NCBI GenBank assembly: GCA_030604885.1
Contig: JAUVUZ010000001.1
Coordinates: 203,278-267,277 of the forward strand
DNA length: 64,000 nucleotides
From: Alphaproteobacteria bacterium
Lineage (GTDB): Bacteria; Pseudomonadota; Alphaproteobacteria; Rhodospirillales; Rhodospirillaceae
Direction: 5' to 3'
This document shows, piece after piece, positions 45,759 through 53,575 of the stretch. Both the position numbers and the translations under genes were made by a program. How positions within the stretch are numbered: the first letter of the stretch is position 1; each line of letters starts with the position of its first letter. The notes under the pieces are model-generated. The model had not been told where the DNA came from and ran no database searches. It saw only the letters and a list, made by a program, of their open reading frames with translations.

Positions 45759-46745
45759 TCAGTTGAGCGAGACCACGTAGCGGTCGATCGGCACCTGGCG
45801 GCCGATCAGGTTCAGCTTGAAGAGATAGTCGGCGAACCGCACGTACCGCACCCGGTCGAGGGCCTGCGGCCGCATCGCGAAGCGGGGCAGGGTGTCGCGC
45901 CAGGCGCGGCGGTTGAGTTCGGTGTCGAGGCCCTTGTCGTAACGGGCGAACGCCGCCCAGGCTTCCTTCGGGTGGTTGACGATGAACAGGCTGGCGCGCT
46001 CGATCGCCTCGAAGAAGCGGCGGATGCGCGGGTCGGTGAGGCGTTGCTGGTGGGTGACGTAGATCAGCTCGTCGTAGGCCGGCACGCCGTGCTCCTCGGG
46101 GAAGAACGCGATCCCCGGGTGCTTCTCGAGGTCCATCTGGTTGAGTTCGAAGTTGCGGAAGGCGCCGATCACCGCGTCCACCTGCTTCGCCAGCAGCGCC
46201 GGGGAGAGGGAGAAGTTGACGTTGACCAGGGTCACGTCCTTGAGCGTCAGCCCGGCGCTTTGCAGCATGGTGCCGAGGATCGCCTCCTCGAAGCCCGAGA
46301 TCGAATACCCTACCTTCCGCCCCTTGAGGTCGGCGATCTGCTTGATCGGGCCGTTTTTCAGCGCCACCAGGGCGTTGAGCGGCGTGGCGACGAGGGTGCC
46401 GACGCGCACGATCGGCAGGCCCGCCTCGGCGAGGAGGTGGAGCTGCGGCTGGTAGGTCAGCGCGATGTCCACCTCCTTGGCGGCCACCAGCTTGGGCGGC
46501 GCGTTGGGGTCGGCGGGGGCGATCAGGGTGACGTCGAGCATCGCGTCCTGGAAGAACCCCATCTGCTTGGCCACCACCAGCGGCGCATGGTCGGGGTTGA
46601 CGAACCAGTCGAGCGCCACCGAAAGCGCCTCGGGGGCCGCCGGTTTCTGCGTCAGCGCGGGCTGGGCGAGGGCGGGCGTGGCGGCGGCCGCGGCGGCGAG
46701 CGAGACGCCGGTGAGGAACAGACGGCGGGTAATCGGTGAGCGCAT
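45759..46745 (-). CDS. thiY: ThiY-like pyrimidine (HMP) precursor-binding protein
   Basis: This protein of 328 residues begins with a Tat-type signal (ITRRLFLTG followed by an Ala-rich hydrophobic core). The mature part is an NMT1/THI5-type periplasmic binding protein: ALDWFVNPDHAPLVVAKQMGFF, and ADLKGRKVGYSISGFEEAI. With the permease and ATPase upstream and the TPP riboswitch, it should bind a thiamine pyrimidine (HMP or formylaminopyrimidine). Confidence 0.88.
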   Translation of the reverse strand: MRSPITRRLFLTGVSLAAAAAATPALAQPALTQKPAAPEALSVALDWFVNPDHAPLVVAKQMGFFQDAMLDVTLIAPADPNAPPKLVAAKEVDIALTYQPQLHLLAEAGLPIVRVGTLVATPLNALVALKNGPIKQIADLKGRKVGYSISGFEEAILGTMLQSAGLTLKDVTLVNVNFSLSPALLAKQVDAVIGAFRNFELNQMDLEKHPGIAFFPEEHGVPAYDELIYVTHQQRLTDPRIRRFFEAIERASLFIVNHPKEAWAAFARYDKGLDTELNRRAWRDTLPRFAMRPQALDRVRYVRFADYLFKLNLIGRQVPIDRYVVSLN

Positions 46746-46752
46746 CGGTCGG

Positions 46753-47511
46753 TCAATCCCTGGCATGCGGTTGGTCGAGGGTATCGTGCACCCACGGCAG
46801 GGCGCGGCGCAAGCCCGCCGCAATCGCGGCGTGCAAGAGAATCGCCATGGCGGCGAGCAGGAACAGGGCGGCGAACATCAGCGGCACCTGCAGGCGCGCG
46901 TTGGCGTGGAGCATCAAGAAGCCCAACCCGGCCGACGATCCCACCCACTCGCCCACCACCGCGCCGATCGGCGCCACCGCCGCGCCCACCTTGAGGCCCG
47001 AGGCGAGTCCGGGCAGCGCGGCGGGCACCCGCAGGTGGCGCAGCACCGCCAGGGGCGGCGCGTTCATCGTCCGCGCCAGGTCGAGGAGGTCCGGATCGGT
47101 GCGGCGGAGGCCGTCGTAGAACGCGGAGGCGACGGGGAAGAAGATGATCAGCGCCGCCATCGCCACCTTCGACGCCATGCCGTAGCCCAGCCACAGCACC
47201 AGCAGCGGCGCGATGGCGAACACCGGCAGCGCCTGGGTGGCGACGAACAGCGGCCACAGCCACAGCGCCGCCGGGCGCCACAGCGCCAGGCTCAGCGCCG
47301 CCAGCACGCCGAGGCCCGCGCCGCAGCCGAGGCCGAGGAGGATCTCGGCGAGGGTGATGGCGCCGTGCTCGGCGAGCAGTTCGCGGTTGTCCCACAACGC
47401 GGCGGCGACCCGCCAGGGCGGCGGCAGGATGAATTCCATCTGCCCGGCGCCCGCCCACGCGAGGGTCCAGAGGCCCAGCAGCACCGCGACGGCGACGAGG
47501 CGGCGGCTCAT
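46753..47511 (-). CDS. thiX: ThiX-like ABC transporter permease
   Basis: This inner-membrane permease of 252 residues has about six hydrophobic segments and the EAA loop APPLAVLRHLRVPAALPGLASGLKV near residue 165-185. It belongs to the SsuC/TauC/ThiX permease group. ATG 47511 overlaps the TGA of the ATPase gene (ATGA), and the thiY-like gene begins 7 bases after its stop. Confidence 0.9.
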   Translation of the reverse strand: MSRRLVAVAVLLGLWTLAWAGAGQMEFILPPPWRVAAALWDNRELLAEHGAITLAEILLGLGCGAGLGVLAALSLALWRPAALWLWPLFVATQALPVFAIAPLLVLWLGYGMASKVAMAALIIFFPVASAFYDGLRRTDPDLLDLARTMNAPPLAVLRHLRVPAALPGLASGLKVGAAVAPIGAVVGEWVGSSAGLGFLMLHANARLQVPLMFAALFLLAAMAILLHAAIAAGLRRALPWVHDTLDQPHARD

Positions 47512-48248
47512 GACGCCAGCGCCCGCAGAATCTCCGCCTGCGCCGCCAGCACGCCGGGCGCGTCGGCGGCGCGGGGCCAGGCGTCGGCGGGCAGGGGAAT
47601 CGGGCGGGCGGTGGCGGGAGCGCCGCTGAGCACGAACACCGCGTGGCCGAGGCGCAGCGCCTCCAGCGGGTCGTGGGTGACGAACACCACGGTGCGCCCG
47701 GCGAGCATGCGGGCGGCGAGATCCTGCAGGCCGATGCGGGTGAGCGGGTCCACCGCCGAGAACGGCTCGTCCATCAGCACCACCGGGCGGTCTTCCATCA
47801 GCGTGCGGGCCAGCGCCACGCGCTGGCGCTGCCCGCCGGAGAGGGTGTCGGGCCGGTCGTCGGCGCGGCCCTCGAGGCCGACGGCGGCGAGCAGGGCGCG
47901 GGCCTTGTCCCGCCCGCCCGGCTCGCCGCGCAGGCGCGCGCCGAGGCGCACGTTCTCCGCCACCGTCAGCCACGGCAGCAACAAATCCTTCTGCGCCATC
48001 CAGGCGATGCAACCCGAAAGGCGGTTGCCGCGTTCATCGCCGATGAACGCACCGTCCGCGGGCAGGAGACCGGCGATCAGCTTGAGGAGGGTGGTCTTGC
48101 CGACCCCGGAGGGGCCGAGGATGCCGGTGAAGCGGCCCGCCTCGGCGGAAAACGCCAGGTCGTCGAACACCGTCGCCCGGCCGAGGCGGACGTGCGCGCC
48201 CCTGACGCGCACCGCCGGTGGAGCCGCAATGAGGGCGGAGTCTGGCAT
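47508..48248 (-). CDS. thiZ: ThiZ-like ABC transporter ATPase
   Basis: This protein of 246 residues has Walker A GPSGVGKT, the Q-loop AQKD, signature LSGGQRQRVALAR, Walker B VVLMDEP and H-loop THDP. It is the first gene of the riboswitch-controlled operon and drives uptake of the thiamine precursor. Confidence 0.9.
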   Translation of the reverse strand: MPDSALIAAPPAVRVRGAHVRLGRATVFDDLAFSAEAGRFTGILGPSGVGKTTLLKLIAGLLPADGAFIGDERGNRLSGCIAWMAQKDLLLPWLTVAENVRLGARLRGEPGGRDKARALLAAVGLEGRADDRPDTLSGGQRQRVALARTLMEDRPVVLMDEPFSAVDPLTRIGLQDLAARMLAGRTVVFVTHDPLEALRLGHAVFVLSGAPATARPIPLPADAWPRAADAPGVLAAQAEILRALAS

Positions 48249-48255
48249 CGCTTCA

Positions 48256-48345
48256 CGTTCCCTACGCCGGGATCAACCGGATCAGGTTCTAGGGGTCGTT
48301 CCGGGCCGGGAACCTCTCAGCCGCTCCGTCGCGGCTCCCCCCGTG
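48256..48345 (-). promoter_or_regulatory. TPP riboswitch (THI element)
   Basis: On the minus strand the consensus is followed: GGGGGAGC near the 5' end, CTGAGAG, ACCCCTAGAACCTGATC, GGTTGAT and GCGTAGGGAA, ending 8 bases before the thiZ ATG. This short distance suggests translational control by SD sequestration when thiamine diphosphate is bound. Confidence 0.95.
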
Positions 48346-48426
48346 GGTTGCGGCGCTGGAGAAGCGCCGACACATCCTGTATGGTGCCGACCCGGATGCG
48401 GGTCAAGATCAAGCCGGAGATGGACG

Positions 48427-48891
48427 ATGCCGAGACTGCCGATTTTCGCCCTGTTCGCCCTGTTGTTGGCGGTTGCGCCCGCGCGCGCCGAGCCGCCGAC
48501 GGCGGTGGTGATGCTGGAGCACGCCGCCTCGCCGGTGGCCACCTTCACCGTCGAGATCGCAACCTCGCCGGAGGAGCGCGCCCAGGGGCTGATGAACCGC
48601 GAGGCCCTCGCCCCCGACACCGGCATGCTGTTCGACTACGGCGAGCCGACGGCGGCGCGGATGTGGATGAAGAACACCCTGATCCCGCTCGACATGCTGT
48701 TCGTCGACGCCGAGGGGGTGATCCGCCACATCCATTCCGAGGCCAAGCCCCACGACGAAACCCCGATCGCCGCGCCGGTGCCGGTGCGCTGGGTGCTGGA
48801 AATCCCCGGCGGCCGCGCCAAGGCCCTCAAGCTTCGGGAGGGCGACCGGATGAAAGTCACCACCCCTCCGGCCAAGCCGACAATTCCTTGA
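48427..48891 (+). CDS. DUF192 family secreted protein
   Basis: This protein of 154 residues has a signal peptide (about residue 1-22, ending ARA). The DUF192 core includes EIATSPEERAQGLMNRE, MLFDYGEPTAARMWMKNTLIPLDMLFVDAEG and a conserved GGRAK region. The role of the family is unknown. It leads to tRNA-Pro. Confidence 0.9.
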   Translation: MPRLPIFALFALLLAVAPARAEPPTAVVMLEHAASPVATFTVEIATSPEERAQGLMNREALAPDTGMLFDYGEPTAARMWMKNTLIPLDMLFVDAEGVIRHIHSEAKPHDETPIAAPVPVRWVLEIPGGRAKALKLREGDRMKVTTPPAKPTIP

Positions 48892-48951
48892 AATCGGGAC
48901 TCTTTGAAACGTGTTGCCTTGGGCGGCGCATCCCCATATTTTCCTTTGCCA

Positions 48952-49028
48952 CGGGGTGTAGCTCAGCCTGGTAGAGCGTCGGCTTTGGGAGCCGAAAGTC
49001 GTAGGTTCGAATCCTATCACCCCGACCA
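48952..49028 (+). tRNA. tRNA-Pro (anticodon UGG)
   Basis: The 77-base cloverleaf has acceptor CGGGGTG/CACCCCG, anticodon stem TCGGC/GCCGA with loop TTTGGGA, T-loop GTTCGAATC, discriminator A and encoded CCA. Confidence 0.98.
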
Positions 49029-49059
49029 CGCGGCACCCACCGGCCGAAGGACCCACGCC

Positions 49060-49356
49060 ATGGCGAAAGCCCGAATCTTCAAGCCCGCCAAGAACGCGAT
49101 GCAGTCGGGGCGCGCCAACGCCGCCCACTGGATCCTGGAATTCGAGCCGCAGGAGCGGCGCGAGGTCGACCCGCTGGTGGGCTGGGTCGGCTCCGGCGAC
49201 ACCCTGCAACAGCTCCATCTCCGCTTCCCCACCCGCGAGGAAGCGGTGGCCTACGCCGAGCGCGAGGGCATCGCCTACACCGTCGAGGAGCCGAAACCGC
49301 GCCGCCTCGTCCCCAACAACTACGCCGACAATTTCGCCGCGTCCAAGTGGTCGTAG
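49060..49356 (+). CDS. ETC complex I subunit (NDUFS4-like)
   Basis: This protein of 98 residues contains ARIFKPAKNAMQSG, WILEFEPQE and a C-terminal NYADNFAASKW region, matching the alphaproteobacterial homologue of the NDUFS4 (18 kDa, AQDQ) accessory subunit. It lies between two tRNA genes with gaps of 31 and 9 bases, so it may be co-transcribed with them. Confidence 0.92.
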   Translation: MAKARIFKPAKNAMQSGRANAAHWILEFEPQERREVDPLVGWVGSGDTLQQLHLRFPTREEAVAYAEREGIAYTVEEPKPRRLVPNNYADNFAASKWS

Positions 49357-49365
49357 GCCCCCGGG

Positions 49366-49442
49366 GCGCCCTTAGCTCAGCTGGATAGAGCACTCGCCTT
49401 CTAAGCGAGCGGTCACAGGTTCGAATCCTGTAGGGCGCGCCA
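49366..49442 (+). tRNA. tRNA-Arg (anticodon UCU)
   Basis: The 77-base cloverleaf has acceptor GCGCCCT/AGGGCGC, anticodon stem CTCGC/GCGAG with loop CTTCTAA, T-loop GTTCGAATC, discriminator G and encoded CCA. Confidence 0.98.
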
Positions 49443-49486
49443 TTTTTCCCGCACGTCCCCCGCGCGGTGGCGACGGGCCGACAATT

Positions 49487-49503
49487 CGGATATTGAATAT
49501 CCG
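49487..49503. promoter_or_regulatory. Dyad upstream of the AhpD-Rrf2 operon
   Basis: CGGATATT-G-AATATCCG is a perfect 17-base inverted repeat, 67 bases before the AhpD-like ATG. TATAGC just downstream may be a -10 box. The dyad fits an Rrf2-family operator, probably for the regulator encoded in the operon. Confidence 0.5.
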
Positions 49504-49570
49504 CTATAGCCTCCCATATCCGCAGTCGAGCGGTGCCGTTGCGGCGGCCGCGATGGATGAGGAGTTGCCG

Positions 49571-50047
49571 ATGCGTGCCGATTACTATGCCCTCTCGCCG
49601 GAATTCGCCAAGCGCTACATGGACTTCAGCCTGTCCCTGAAAAAGGGCGAGGCGATCGGGGAGACGATCCGCAATCTCGTGACGATCCGCGCCTCGCAGC
49701 TCAACGGCTGCGCCTTCTGCGTCGACATGCACATCAAGGAGGCCAAGCTGGCGGGTGAGCGCGAGCTGCGCCTGCACCACGTGGCGATCTGGCGGGAGTC
49801 GCCGCTGTTCGACGCGCGGGAACGGGCGGCGCTGGCGTGGACGGAGGCGCTGACCAAGCTCGGCGAACACGGCGTCTCGGACGCCGCGTATGACGCGGCG
49901 CGTGCGGCGTTCTCGGAGAAGGAACTCTCCGACCTCACCTTCTCGGTGGTGGCGATCAACGGCTGGAACCGGCTGTCCATCGCGTTCCGGCCGGTGCCGG
50001 GGTCGATGGACGCGGCCTGGGGGCTGGACAAGGCGGGCTTGAGCTGA
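49571..50047 (+). CDS. AhpD-like carboxymuconolactone decarboxylase-family protein
   Basis: This protein of 158 residues has the AhpD-type C-x2-C at Cys47-Cys50 (NGCAFCVDMHIKEA) with the downstream His, which usually forms the peroxidase/proton relay. It is likely an alkylhydroperoxidase. ATG 49571 has GAGGAG upstream. Its stop overlaps the Rrf2 gene start (TGATG). Confidence 0.92.
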   Translation: MRADYYALSPEFAKRYMDFSLSLKKGEAIGETIRNLVTIRASQLNGCAFCVDMHIKEAKLAGERELRLHHVAIWRESPLFDARERAALAWTEALTKLGEHGVSDAAYDAARAAFSEKELSDLTFSVVAINGWNRLSIAFRPVPGSMDAAWGLDKAGLS

Positions 50048-50532
50048 TGCAGCTGCGCAATCAGGTGGAGTGGGCGCTGCATTGCAGCGCCGTGCTCGCC
50101 GGGGTGCCGCCGGGGCGCTTCCTGCCCGCCAGGGCGCTGGCGGAGTTCCACGGCGTGCCCCAGGCGTATCTCTCCAAGGCGTTGCAGGCGCTCGCCCGCG
50201 CCGGGATCGTCGAGGGCACCCTCGGCCCGGCGGGCGGCTACCGCCTCGCCAAGCCCCCGGCGGCGATCAGCTTTCTCGACGTGGTGGAGGCGGTGGAGGG
50301 GCGGGCCTCCACCTTCGCCTGCGCCGAGATTCGCCGCAATAACCCGTGCGCCTCGCCCGCGCACCCGCCCACCGGCCCGTGCGCCATCGCCCGGGTGATG
50401 TGGGAGGCGGACGAAGCCTGGCGCGCCCGGCTCGCCGCCGTCAGCCTCGCCGATCTCGGCGCCACCCTGGCCGCCGAACTGCCCGCCGAGCTTCGCGACG
50501 GCATCGCCGCCTGGGTGGCGGATAGAACCTAG
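50047..50532 (+). CDS. Rrf2-family transcriptional regulator with three cysteines
   Basis: This protein of 161 residues has an N-terminal winged helix (FHGVPQAYLSKALQALARAGIV; GPAGGYRLAKP) and Cys92, Cys101 and Cys112, spaced as in Fe-S binding Rrf2 regulators. It probably senses redox, NO or iron through an Fe-S cluster and controls the AhpD-like gene. Its TAG shares the palindrome CTAG with the stop of the opposite gene. Confidence 0.9.
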   Translation: MQLRNQVEWALHCSAVLAGVPPGRFLPARALAEFHGVPQAYLSKALQALARAGIVEGTLGPAGGYRLAKPPAAISFLDVVEAVEGRASTFACAEIRRNNPCASPAHPPTGPCAIARVMWEADEAWRARLAAVSLADLGATLAAELPAELRDGIAAWVADRT

Positions 50533-51392
50533 GCCGCCCAGCGGTCGAGGATCGCCGCCGCCACGGCGTCGGGGAATTCCTCGTAGGCGGAGAGCTTGCC
50601 CTGCGGCAGCTCGACGGCGGCGACGCCGTCGAGGGCGGCGAGGGCGGTCATCTCGGCCTTCGACTTGCGCGGCGAATCCTTGCCGTAGACCACCAGGATC
50701 TCGGCCCTCGCCCGGCGCGCCGCGTCGAGGAAGGCGTCGCGGTCGGCGAACGGGTCGAGGCCGCCGGAGACGAAGCGGAACGACGCGTGGCGGGCACCCG
50801 GCGCCTCGGTGACGCGGCGCTTCTCGGCCATCCACGCGGGCGTCAGCCATGCCGGATCGGCGTAGACGTGGCCGCGCGCCATCAGGCCGATCACCGGGCC
50901 GTTGACGTTGAGGCGATAGAGCGCCGCCCCCGCCACCGGAAGGTCGACGCCCTTCGCCAGGCCGTCGAACAGCGCCAGGCGCCGCCCCGCCATGGTCGGC
51001 AGCGGGCCGCGCCAGGTGGGCGAGAGCAGGCACAGGCGCGCGGTGGCGCCGGGGTCGCGGGCGGCCTCGGCGAGGGCGTAGGCGGCGGCGTGGCCCGCCG
51101 CGACCACCCCCGCCGGTCGCCGGGCGAGGAGGAAGCGCAGGAAATCCCGGTAGATCTCCGGCCGCCACGCCAGCTTCGGGCGCGGCAGATCGCCGAAGCC
51201 GGGCCAGTCCACCGCGACGGTGGCGAAGCGGGCGCCGAGGCGTTCCTGCAGCGGTCGCAATTCTCCCCGCGTCGAGATCGAACTGAGGGCGGGCAGCAGC
51301 AGAAGCTCCGGCCCCGCGCCGCACCGGGTGACGCCGAGGGCGATGGGCACGCCGTCCGCCCGCCATTCGATCCGTTCTTCCTGCCAGTTCAT
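50529..51392 (-). CDS. Alpha/beta-hydrolase-fold protein without nucleophile
   Basis: This protein of 287 residues has an alpha/beta-hydrolase layout (LLLLPALSSISTRGEL, VAVDWPGFGD, VVYGKDSPRKSK). The nucleophile elbow reads AAGHAAAYAL in place of G-x-S-x-G, so the Ser is Ala; the late His is Lys or absent (LPQGKLSAYEEFP). It is probably a binding or pseudo-enzyme. The start at ATG 51392 follows from the family start MNWQEERIEW. Confidence 0.8.
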   Translation of the reverse strand: MNWQEERIEWRADGVPIALGVTRCGAGPELLLLPALSSISTRGELRPLQERLGARFATVAVDWPGFGDLPRPKLAWRPEIYRDFLRFLLARRPAGVVAAGHAAAYALAEAARDPGATARLCLLSPTWRGPLPTMAGRRLALFDGLAKGVDLPVAGAALYRLNVNGPVIGLMARGHVYADPAWLTPAWMAEKRRVTEAPGARHASFRFVSGGLDPFADRDAFLDAARRARAEILVVYGKDSPRKSKAEMTALAALDGVAAVELPQGKLSAYEEFPDAVAAAILDRWAA

Positions 51393-51466
51393 TCGGTTCT
51401 CCCCGCGTGGCTTCCCAGGATGTTGGGTGCGAATCGCGCACCGCCACCCCCGGGCGCGGGGAGAAA

Positions 51467-52588
51467 CTACATCACGCGGCGCAGCCCCGGCGTGCGCCGC
51501 GCCACCAGGTGGACGAAGGCGAAGGTGAGGATCGCGGTGGCGACGAAGGTGAGTGCGAACTTGGTGCCCGGCGACCAGTCCTCGCCGTTCATCAGAACCG
51601 TGAGTGCCACCAGGATCGGGGTGTGGAAGACGTAGACCCCGAACGCGTTGTCGGAGAGGAAGCGGGTGGCGGGCGTGACCCGGTCCACATGCTTGCGGTA
51701 GAGCGACAGCAGCGCCACGCACACCAACACGCACAGCAGCGATTCCCACACCGCGTGGACCGCGCTCTGCCAGGTGCCGTTGCCGAGATACGACCAGTCG
51801 CCGCGCCCGACTCCGGCAATCGCCGAGAGCGCCAACCAAGACGCGGGAACCCCGAGCGCCAGTGCCCAGCCCATCCACGGCCGCCACTCCGGCACCCGGT
51901 CGAGCGCGCCTTGCCGTGCCGCCGCGATGCCTGCCCAGAACAGCACCACGTATTGCACGAAATAGCAGAGCTGCATGTTGAGGACGCTGGTGCCGATCGG
52001 TTGCACCCAGCGCACCAGGAACGCGAGCACGGCGATCAGCAACCCGAAGGCGACGAGGCCCGGCAGGCTCGCGGGCAGGGGCGGCCGGGCGGAAACGCCG
52101 AGGCGGCGGGCGAGGGCGTAGATCAGCGAAAAGATCAGCAGCGCCAGAGCGAACCACATCGGCCCGCTGCCGGAGGGGAAGTATCGGCTCGGCAGGTAGA
52201 GGGTGAGGAAGCCGTGCCAGAACCCCTGGGGCCAGGCACGCATCAGATAGCAGATGATCAGCGGCTGGATCACCAGCATGAAGCCGAGCGTGGGGATGCC
52301 GAGCCGCACCAGCCGCTCGCGCACGAAGCCGCCGATGCCGCGCCGGTCGCACGCCACGGGGGCGAAAAGCCCGGCGAGGAAGAACAGCAGCCCCATGAAG
52401 AACGCCTGGGCGGTGGCCTCGAAGGCGAGGAACAGGTGGGTTTCCGTGGGCGAGGGCGGGCGCGGGTCGTAGACGTACCACGGGCCGATGTGGCTGTAGG
52501 GGATCGCGGCGTGAACCCCGAGAACCAGCAGGATCATCGACCAGCGGAGATTGTCGACGTGGGCGAGGCGGTTGGAGGCGGAGCGCAT
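51467..52588 (-). CDS. Acyltransferase family 3 membrane protein
   Basis: This protein of 373 residues has about 10 hydrophobic segments and the acyltransferase 3 features RLAHVDNLRWSMILLVLGVHAAI near the start and a late FGVYVFHTPILV. Such proteins acylate sugars or lipids of the envelope. ATG 52588 was chosen; the reading frame also extends to a TTG at 52615. Confidence 0.85.
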   Translation of the reverse strand: MRSASNRLAHVDNLRWSMILLVLGVHAAIPYSHIGPWYVYDPRPPSPTETHLFLAFEATAQAFFMGLLFFLAGLFAPVACDRRGIGGFVRERLVRLGIPTLGFMLVIQPLIICYLMRAWPQGFWHGFLTLYLPSRYFPSGSGPMWFALALLIFSLIYALARRLGVSARPPLPASLPGLVAFGLLIAVLAFLVRWVQPIGTSVLNMQLCYFVQYVVLFWAGIAAARQGALDRVPEWRPWMGWALALGVPASWLALSAIAGVGRGDWSYLGNGTWQSAVHAVWESLLCVLVCVALLSLYRKHVDRVTPATRFLSDNAFGVYVFHTPILVALTVLMNGEDWSPGTKFALTFVATAILTFAFVHLVARRTPGLRRVM

Positions 52589-52722
52589 GACGAAAACGTC
52601 CAGGAAGGCGATCAACTCCGAGTGTACGCCCGTGGGGCGGGGAGGGAAGCCGGAAAAGCAGCATAAAAATTGTGCAAATTCGTATCATGACTTTTACGTG
52701 TGCAGTTTTTCAAAACTATGCT

Positions 52723-52738
52723 ATTTATCCGGATAAAT
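52723..52738. promoter_or_regulatory. Palindromic operator upstream of the GntR-family gene
   Basis: ATTTATCCGGATAAAT is a perfect 16-base palindrome in an AT-rich stretch, 26 bases before the start of the GntR-family gene. A GTTTT/AAAAC inverted repeat lies at 52705-52716. It is a candidate site for autoregulation. Confidence 0.45.
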
Positions 52739-52763
52739 CGCCCGTGCCTGGGAGCCTCCGCCG

Positions 52764-53540
52764 ATGCCGCGCCCGCTGCGCCGTACCAAGCTTTCGGATC
52801 TCATCGTTCAGGACGTGAAACGCCTGATCGTCGCCGAATGCCTGAAGCCGGGCGACCGGGTGCCGAGCGAGCCGGAGCTGATCGCCTCCTACGGCTGCTC
52901 CAAGGGCACGGTGCGCGAGGCCTTGAAGGCGCTTCAGGTGGAGGGGCTGGTGGTGACCCGCACCGGTCCGGGGGGCGGCGCCTACCTCGCCGAGGCGGAC
53001 CCGGAACCGGCGGCGCGGATGCTGCGCAACTTCCTGCACTTCCAGCACCTGGACGGCGAGGGCGTCTATCAGATGCGCAAGGTGGTGGAGCCGGAGCTGG
53101 CGGCGAGCGTGACCGGCCGCCTGACGCCCGAGCGGTTCGCGCAGCTGGAGGAGAACGTGGCCGAGTGCAGCCGCCGCCCGGAAACCGAGGACGAGCAGCA
53201 GCGCCAGCGCATCCTCGAACTCGAATTCCACAACATTCTCGCCGACGCCTGCCCCAACCCGCTGCTGGCGTTCGTCGGCCGCTTCCTCAACGACATGCTG
53301 CGCGACCTGGTGGTGCTGAAAAAGGCCTACGTGCCCGAGCGCCACCGCTTCGGCGAGGCCAACGTCGGCTACCACCGCCTGCTGCTGGACGCCTATCGCG
53401 AGGGCGACGCGGCGCGGGTGCGGGCGATCATGCTCGCCCACATGCACGATGCGGAGCGCCACATGGTCGCCCTGGAGGGCGAGGTGGCGAACAGCTTCCT
53501 TCTCGAATTCCCCGGCCGCGAGGGCGAAAGGGGCGCGTAG
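52764..53540 (+). CDS. FadR-type GntR regulator of the transporter/amidase cluster
   Basis: This protein of 258 residues has a GntR winged helix (KPGDRVPSEPELIASYGCSKGTVREALKALQVEGLV) and an FCD-type helical effector domain with probable metal-binding Asp/His (EFHNILADAC, HMHDAERH). It precedes the liv-type transporter genes by 35 bases and most likely controls them in response to the substrate. Confidence 0.9.
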   Translation: MPRPLRRTKLSDLIVQDVKRLIVAECLKPGDRVPSEPELIASYGCSKGTVREALKALQVEGLVVTRTGPGGGAYLAEADPEPAARMLRNFLHFQHLDGEGVYQMRKVVEPELAASVTGRLTPERFAQLEENVAECSRRPETEDEQQRQRILELEFHNILADACPNPLLAFVGRFLNDMLRDLVVLKKAYVPERHRFGEANVGYHRLLLDAYREGDAARVRAIMLAHMHDAERHMVALEGEVANSFLLEFPGREGERGA

Positions 53541-53575
53541 GGTCTCACAACGAACGCAACAGCAAGAGGCTTCCC

